Below, one piece after another: positions 42,124 to 46,570 of a DNA stretch of 46,570 nt. The position numbers and the translations under genes were made by a program. The stretch is from an uncultured Ruminococcus sp. (GTDB lineage Bacteria; Bacillota; Clostridia; Oscillospirales; Acutalibacteraceae). Each line of letters starts with the position of its first letter. Position 1 is the stretch's first letter. The stretch is from assembly GCA_944415425.1 (NCBI GenBank), contig CALYBP010000007.1:1-46570 (forward strand). Direction: 5' to 3'. The notes below the pieces were generated by a model. It was not told the origin of the DNA and searched no databases. It worked only from the letters and a program-made list of their open reading frames with translations.

Positions 42124-43980
42124 TTATACCTCCTGAAGGATAGGAAGTATCATCGGTGCCCTTCGTGTTCGCTGACCTATAAGCTTTGCAACATCGTCCT
42201 TGATTCTGTTCTTGATAACACCCCACTCGTGGATATTGTTATCGGCACACTCCTCAAGTATGTCGAGAGAAAGCTTTTTGACATCTTCAAGAAGCCCCTC
42301 ACTCTCACGAACATATACAAATCCCCTCGAAACAATATCAGGACCGCTTATTACATGTCCGTCATAAACATCAAGTGAAGCAACTATAATGATGAGTCCA
42401 TCCTGTCCGAGATGTTTTCTGTCGCGAAGCACTATGCTTCCTACGTCTCCTACTCCGAGTCCGTCAACAAACACTTTTCCCGCCTGAACCGGAGCAAGCT
42501 CTTTGATATAGTTTTCGTTGATTTCCACAACGCTTCCTACATCTCCGATGAATATATTTTTTCTGTCCATTCCCAAAAACTCGGCAAGCTCAGCGTGCTT
42601 TCTGAGGTGCTTCTGCTCACCGTGAACGGGAATAAAATACTTAGGTTTCACAAGGCGGTGCATAATTTTAAGTTCCTCCTGACAGGCGTGCCCCGAGACA
42701 TGAACATCGTACATTGATTCGTATATGACCTTACAGCCTTTTTTGAGGAGCTCATCAACAACATTTCCGACCGTTTTTTCATTGCCGGGAATGGGGTTTG
42801 CCGAAATAATTATAAAATCTCCCTCTCCCACCATTACTTTTCTGTGATCGGAATATGCCATTCTTGAAAGCGCACTCATAGGCTCGCCCTGACTGCCTGT
42901 TGTTACAAGCACTATTTCCTCCGGCATATATTTGCCGAGCATATCTATATCAATGATAAGATTTTCGGGAATATTAAGGTATCCGAGCTTTTTTGCAACC
43001 TCCATATAGTTGACCATGCTTCTGCCCGAAAACGCAACCTTTCGTCCGTATTTTTCAGCACAGTTTATAATCTGCTGCACTCTGTTTACATTCGACGCAA
43101 AGGTGGCAATTATTATTCTGTAATTTTCGGCGCTCTTAAAAAGGCTGTCAAGACTTTCCGAAACAAGCCTCTCGGTTCTTGTATATCCGGGACGTTCGGC
43201 GTTGGTGCTTTCGGCAAGAAGAGCCAAAACGCCTTTATCTCCAACCTTTGCAATGCTCGACAAGTCAATCATATCTCCGGTAATCGGCGTACAGTCTATT
43301 TTGAAGTCACCTGTGTGAACGATAGTTCCCGCAGGCGTGTCAACAGCAAAAGCGACTGCATCCGGTATTGAGTGATTTACATGAATAAATTTTACGCTCA
43401 TACATCCGAGTTTGACAGTCTGCCCTGCATTAACAACATTAAGCTGTGTTTTATTTGCAAGGCTGTGTTCGCGAAGCTTGTTTTCAACAAGTCCGAGCGT
43501 AAGCGGAGTACCGTATATCGGAGCCTTTATTTTTGAGAGAAGAAAAGGCAGTCCTCCTATATGATCCTCATGACCGTGTGTTAAAACAATGCCCTTGATT
43601 TTGTCCTGATTTTGCTCAATATACGTAAAATCCGGAATAACAAGATCTACTCCCAGCATATCACCGTCAGGGAAAGCCATTCCGCAATCTATAATTAAAA
43701 TGTCATTTTCACATTCAACAAGAGTAATATTCTTACCTATCTCATTTAATCCTCCGAGAAAAGCAATTTTTACGGACGGCTTACGCACATTCTTTTGAGC
43801 ATTGTTTTTAGAAGATGCTTTTTTGCCGTAGCTTCTTTTCCGCTTTTGAATAATAAGCTGATCTGACGGGCGGTCAACTCCAAATGATTCCTTTGAAATT
43901 TGTTTTGACCTTGAATTTGAGTTCTTTGAGTACTTATTCTGCTTATTGTATTTATAGTATTTTTTAGTCTGTGTACTCAC
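42124..43980 (-). CDS. rnjA: Ribonuclease J
   Basis: RNase J is a metallo-beta-lactamase/beta-CASP ribonuclease with endo- and 5'-exonuclease activity in RNA processing and decay. The catalytic core starts near residue 69 with VKIAFLGGLNEIGKN; the zinc motif HGHEDH is at 135-140. The preceding ~68 residues are basic, Asn/Lys/Ser-rich and probably disordered. I chose the GTG at 43980 because GGAGG lies upstream; a longer frame to 44073 has no ribosome binding site. The J1 versus J2 assignment cannot be settled here, so the symbol is tentative. Confidence 0.95.
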   Translation of the reverse strand: MSTQTKKYYKYNKQNKYSKNSNSRSKQISKESFGVDRPSDQLIIQKRKRSYGKKASSKNNAQKNVRKPSVKIAFLGGLNEIGKNITLVECENDILIIDCGMAFPDGDMLGVDLVIPDFTYIEQNQDKIKGIVLTHGHEDHIGGLPFLLSKIKAPIYGTPLTLGLVENKLREHSLANKTQLNVVNAGQTVKLGCMSVKFIHVNHSIPDAVAFAVDTPAGTIVHTGDFKIDCTPITGDMIDLSSIAKVGDKGVLALLAESTNAERPGYTRTERLVSESLDSLFKSAENYRIIIATFASNVNRVQQIINCAEKYGRKVAFSGRSMVNYMEVAKKLGYLNIPENLIIDIDMLGKYMPEEIVLVTTGSQGEPMSALSRMAYSDHRKVMVGEGDFIIISANPIPGNEKTVGNVVDELLKKGCKVIYESMYDVHVSGHACQEELKIMHRLVKPKYFIPVHGEQKHLRKHAELAEFLGMDRKNIFIGDVGSVVEINENYIKELAPVQAGKVFVDGLGVGDVGSIVLRDRKHLGQDGLIIIVASLDVYDGHVISGPDIVSRGFVYVRESEGLLEDVKKLSLDILEECADNNIHEWGVIKNRIKDDVAKLIGQRTRRAPMILPILQEV

Positions 43981-44348
43981 AAATTTACCTCCATATAAAA
44001 TTAATATTTTGATTATATAATTACCGCAGATGAATATTTGCCGGCCGTATTCACCTGTGATCAATATTTGCATATTAGCTATCCGTTAAAAAGCAGCGGA
44101 TATTATTGCACGATACGGTTTTTATATTACATAAGTACATACTTCTCCGAGTATATATATTCATATTATTTTAACCCGAAAATATTATTTATGTCAATAT
44201 TTTAAAAGAATTATAATAAAAGATAATTTTCGCATATCAAATTTAATTTTTAACCAATATTTCAAAATGACAGAACAATTTGTATTAAAAATCCAACATA
44301 ATACTAATATTATGCTCAATTAAAGGTAAAATAATAACTAAATAACAG
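43981..44348. other. AT-rich divergent intergenic region
   Basis: This region separates rnjA (minus) from rnhA (plus). I see no open frame with a ribosome binding site and no strong hairpin. It must carry the rnjA promoter, but I cannot assign a convincing -35/-10 pair. Confidence 0.6.
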
Positions 44349-44377
44349 TTGCATTTGCAGATTTTGCGTATTATAAT
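44349..44377 (+). promoter_or_regulatory. Promoter for rnhA and the Fe-S genes
   Basis: TTGCAT (44349-44354) and TATAAT (44372-44377) are separated by 17 bases, 31 bases upstream of the rnhA start. Confidence 0.6.
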
Positions 44378-44408
44378 ATTACTCGAACATTAACTTAGGA
44401 GAATAGGC

Positions 44409-44846
44409 TTGAAACAGATTGATGTTTTCACTGACGGTGCCTGCAGCGGAAACCCGGGGCCGGGCGGCTGGGGTGCGATTCTTCGGTATAAAGGACACGA
44501 AAAGGAACTGTCCGGCGGAGAAGCAAATACAACTAACAACAGAATGGAGCTGTCCGCGGTTATTAATGCGCTTGATGCATTAAAAGAACCGTGCAAGGTT
44601 ACACTGTACAGCGACTCTCAATATGTGTGTAACGCATTAAAGCTTGGCTGGGCTAAAAAATGGAAATCCAACAACTGGATGCGTAACAAAAAAGAGCCTG
44701 CTTTAAACCCCGAACTTTGGGACAGGCTTCTCAAGCTTTGTGATATTCACGAGGTTGATGTTATATGGGTAAAAGGTCATGCCGGACATCCCGAAAATGA
44801 AAGGTGCGACCGACTTGCTGTTGCGGCAGCACAGAAATATGCATAA
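44409..44846 (+). CDS. rnhA: Ribonuclease HI
   Basis: RNase HI cleaves the RNA strand of RNA-DNA hybrids. The 145-residue protein has the catalytic residues in place: D9 ([13 protein letters not shown]), E47 (NNRMELSAV), D69 (YSDSQYV) and D134 (ERCDRLA), with H124 in [10 protein letters not shown]. The basic handle ([15 protein letters not shown]) of the E. coli-type enzyme is present. The start is a TTG at 44409 with AGGAG upstream. The cysteine desulfurase gene follows after 20 bases on the same strand. Confidence 0.95.
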   Translation: MKQIDVFTDGACSGNPGPGGWGAILRYKGHEKELSGGEANTTNNRMELSAVINALDALKEPCKVTLYSDSQYVCNALKLGWAKKWKSNNWMRNKKEPALNPELWDRLLKLCDIHEVDVIWVKGHAGHPENERCDRLAVAAAQKYA

Positions 44847-44866
44847 TCTACACGAGGGTGATATAT

Positions 44867-46051
44867 ATGAGAAATATTTATGCCGATAATTCTGCAACAA
44901 CTGCCATTGCTCCGTCGGTACTTGAAAAGATGATGCCTTATCTTACAGAGGTTTACGGCAATCCGTCAAGTCTTTACCGTATAGGCAGCAAGGCAAAGGA
45001 AGCTGTTGAAAAATCACGTGCAAATATTGCAAAAAATCTCGGAGCAGCGTCTGCGAGTGAAATATTTTTTACATCGGGCGGAAGCGAATCCGACAACTGG
45101 GCTTTAAAGGGAGTTTGCCACGCGCTTAAAGCAAAAGGCAAAACACACATTATCACATCAAAATTTGAGCATCATGCGATTTTGCACACCTGTCAGGCTC
45201 TTGAAAAGGACGGCTTTCGGGTGACTTATCTTGATGTGTACGAAAACGGCATTGTAAAGCCCGAGGATGTTGAAAACGCCATTTGCGACGATACGGCTAT
45301 CGTATCAATTATGTACGCTAACAATGAAATCGGCACAATTCAGCCAATATCGGAAATCGGTGCAATTTGCAAAAAGCACGGAGTTCTTTTTCATACCGAC
45401 GCGGTTCAGGCTGCGGGATTTGTAAGAATCAATGTTGTTGAGCAAAACATCGACCTGCTTTCAATGACAGCTCACAAAATTCACGGACCGAAAGGCTGCG
45501 GCCTGCTTTATGTAAGAAGAGGCGTTAAGATAGACAACCTTATAGAGGGCGGTGCACAGGAAAGAGGCAGAAGAGCAGGCACAGAAAATGTTGCCGGCAT
45601 AGTCGGACTTGACGCCGCATTGCAGTTAGCTGTTGACACAATGGACGAAAGAAACGCAAAGCTTACCAAAATGCGTGACAGACTTATTGACGGACTTCTC
45701 AAAATTGAGCGTTCAAGGCTCAACGGCGACAGAATCCACAGACTTCCGGGTAATGTCAATATGTGCTTTGAAGGCATTGAGGGCGAGAGCCTGCTTTTAA
45801 AGCTTGATTTGAACGGAATCTCGGCTTCATCGGGGTCTGCCTGCACATCGGGAAGTCTTGATCCGAGCCATGTGCTTCTTGCAATCGGACTTCCTCACGA
45901 AATCGCTCACGGCAGTATGCGTCTGTCGTTTTCCGATGAAAACACGGAGGAGGATATCGACTATATTCTTGAGAAAGTTCCTCAGATTGTTGATTATTTA
46001 AGAGCTATGTCTCCGCTTTGGGAAAAAATCAAAAAAGCAGAGAACAACTAA
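44867..46051 (+). CDS. Cysteine desulfurase (NifS/IscS family)
   Basis: This PLP enzyme takes sulfur from cysteine as a persulfide and hands it to the scaffold encoded next. The 394-residue protein has [12 protein letters not shown] at the start, the Schiff-base lysine K204 in [12 protein letters not shown], and the persulfide cysteine C326 in [10 protein letters not shown] on the catalytic loop. The long loop identifies the class I (IscS/NifS) form rather than SufS. The start at 44867 has GAGGGTG upstream; a longer frame to 44804 overlaps rnhA. It forms a pair with the scaffold gene 40 bases downstream. Confidence 0.95.
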   Translation: MRNIYADNSATTAIAPSVLEKMMPYLTEVYGNPSSLYRIGSKAKEAVEKSRANIAKNLGAASASEIFFTSGGSESDNWALKGVCHALKAKGKTHIITSKFEHHAILHTCQALEKDGFRVTYLDVYENGIVKPEDVENAICDDTAIVSIMYANNEIGTIQPISEIGAICKKHGVLFHTDAVQAAGFVRINVVEQNIDLLSMTAHKIHGPKGCGLLYVRRGVKIDNLIEGGAQERGRRAGTENVAGIVGLDAALQLAVDTMDERNAKLTKMRDRLIDGLLKIERSRLNGDRIHRLPGNVNMCFEGIEGESLLLKLDLNGISASSGSACTSGSLDPSHVLLAIGLPHEIAHGSMRLSFSDENTEEDIDYILEKVPQIVDYLRAMSPLWEKIKKAENN

Positions 46052-46091
46052 ACTCTTAATTAATTTATATATATAAAGGGAGGTTAAAATT

Positions 46092-46520
46092 ATGGCATAT
46101 TCCGAAAAGGTTATGGACCATTTTGCGAATCCACGCAATGTAGGAGAAATTGAAAACGCCGACGGTATCGGCGAAGTTGGAAACTCCAAATGCGGAGATA
46201 TAATGAAAATGTACATCAAGGTTGAAAATGACATCATCACCGATGTTAAGTTTAAGACCTTCGGCTGCGGCGCGGCCATTGCAACAAGCAGTATGGCTAC
46301 CGAAATGATAAAGGGCAAGTCTATAAACGACGCGCTCAAGCTTACAAACAAAGCGGTTATGGAGGCTCTTGACGGACTTCCGCCTGTAAAGGTTCACTGC
46401 TCCGTGCTTGCAGAGCAGGCTATTAAGGCCGCTATCTCGGACTACTATCAAAAGCAGGGCATTGATCCCGAACCTTTCGTAGGAAAAGTTCCTCACTGCG
46501 ATGAATGCGGATGTCACTGA
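46092..46520 (+). CDS. Fe-S cluster scaffold protein (NifU/IscU family)
   Basis: The 142-residue protein assembles Fe-S clusters from iron and the sulfur delivered by the desulfurase. Ligand cysteines are C34 (NSKCGD, with D36), C59 (FGCGAA) and C103 (VHCSVLA). A C-terminal extension adds HCDECGC (C136, C139, C141), seen in Clostridial NifU-like scaffolds that pair with NifS-type desulfurases. A GGGAGG ribosome binding site precedes the ATG at 46092. No IscR-type regulator or HscAB gene is visible in the window. The last 50 bases after the stop hold nothing I can name. Confidence 0.94.
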   Translation: MAYSEKVMDHFANPRNVGEIENADGIGEVGNSKCGDIMKMYIKVENDIITDVKFKTFGCGAAIATSSMATEMIKGKSINDALKLTNKAVMEALDGLPPVKVHCSVLAEQAIKAAISDYYQKQGIDPEPFVGKVPHCDECGCH

Positions 46521-46570
46521 TTGTTATCAGCCCTGCAACTGACAGAGTACCAATATAAATCAGGCAAAAT

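Noticed and set aside
1..46570. CRISPR arrays, tRNA or rRNA genes
   Set aside because: No regularly spaced repeat, cloverleaf-like segment or rRNA-like stretch was noticed when reading both strands; small structured RNAs could still be missed by eye.

Overview
The window looks like a chromosomal segment of a low-GC, spore-forming Clostridia, probably Oscillospiraceae/Ruminococcaceae. The reasons are a GerW/YtfJ sporulation gene, scpA-scpB-DUF2953-gerW-dac-rluB synteny, a non-mevalonate isoprenoid pair, RNase J, GdpP, a DUF4250 micro-gene and strong GGAGG-type ribosome binding sites. The genus is inference. Most genes lie on the minus strand. I saw no rRNA, tRNA or CRISPR array.

Layout. 1-8.5 kb: a truncated ABC ATPase, a DUF4250 gene, maf, a small P-loop protein, pgi, a D,D-carboxypeptidase, a zinc-ribbon membrane protein, ispF, ispD, an O-acetylhomoserine sulfhydrylase and another zinc-ribbon protein. 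8.6-11.9 kb: a three-gene biotin-dependent carboxyl-transfer cluster (acyl-CoA-type carboxyltransferase, biotin carrier, OadA-like subunit) with its own promoter. It has no biotin carboxylase and no membrane pump, so its composition resembles a transcarboxylase. 12-17 kb: rluB, dac, gerW, DUF2953, scpB, scpA and an M50 protease. 17.2 kb: rpmB on the plus strand.

17.6-21.2 kb: a redox/aldehyde-type operon (MerR regulator, CMD-cupin fusion, iron-sulfur flavoprotein-like protein, iron alcohol dehydrogenase, cyclophilin-like lipoprotein). Its promoter has a 19-bp spacer filled by a 20-bp perfect palindrome, the classic MerR layout. 21.3-27.1 kb: a complete fructose PTS operon (fruR-fruK-fruA-ptsH-ptsI). 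27.3 kb: tcdA on the plus strand.

28.1-31.2 kb is the accessory region. A tyrosine recombinase gene broken by a one-base frameshift lies between two perfect 28-bp inverted repeats. An outward-facing promoter next to the right repeat leads into a strong terminator. Beside this is an isolated phage-type lysis cassette (membrane coiled-coil protein, holin, amidase). The repeat-bounded unit is the best candidate here for something undescribed: a DNA inversion switch, or a minimal Tn916-like element.

31.3-44 kb: a long minus-strand housekeeping run (rnjA, gdpP, rplI, dnaB, tilS, hpt, ftsH, uvrA). 44.4-46.5 kb: rnhA, a NifS/IscS cysteine desulfurase and a NifU/IscU scaffold on the plus strand, the latter two supplying Fe-S cluster assembly.
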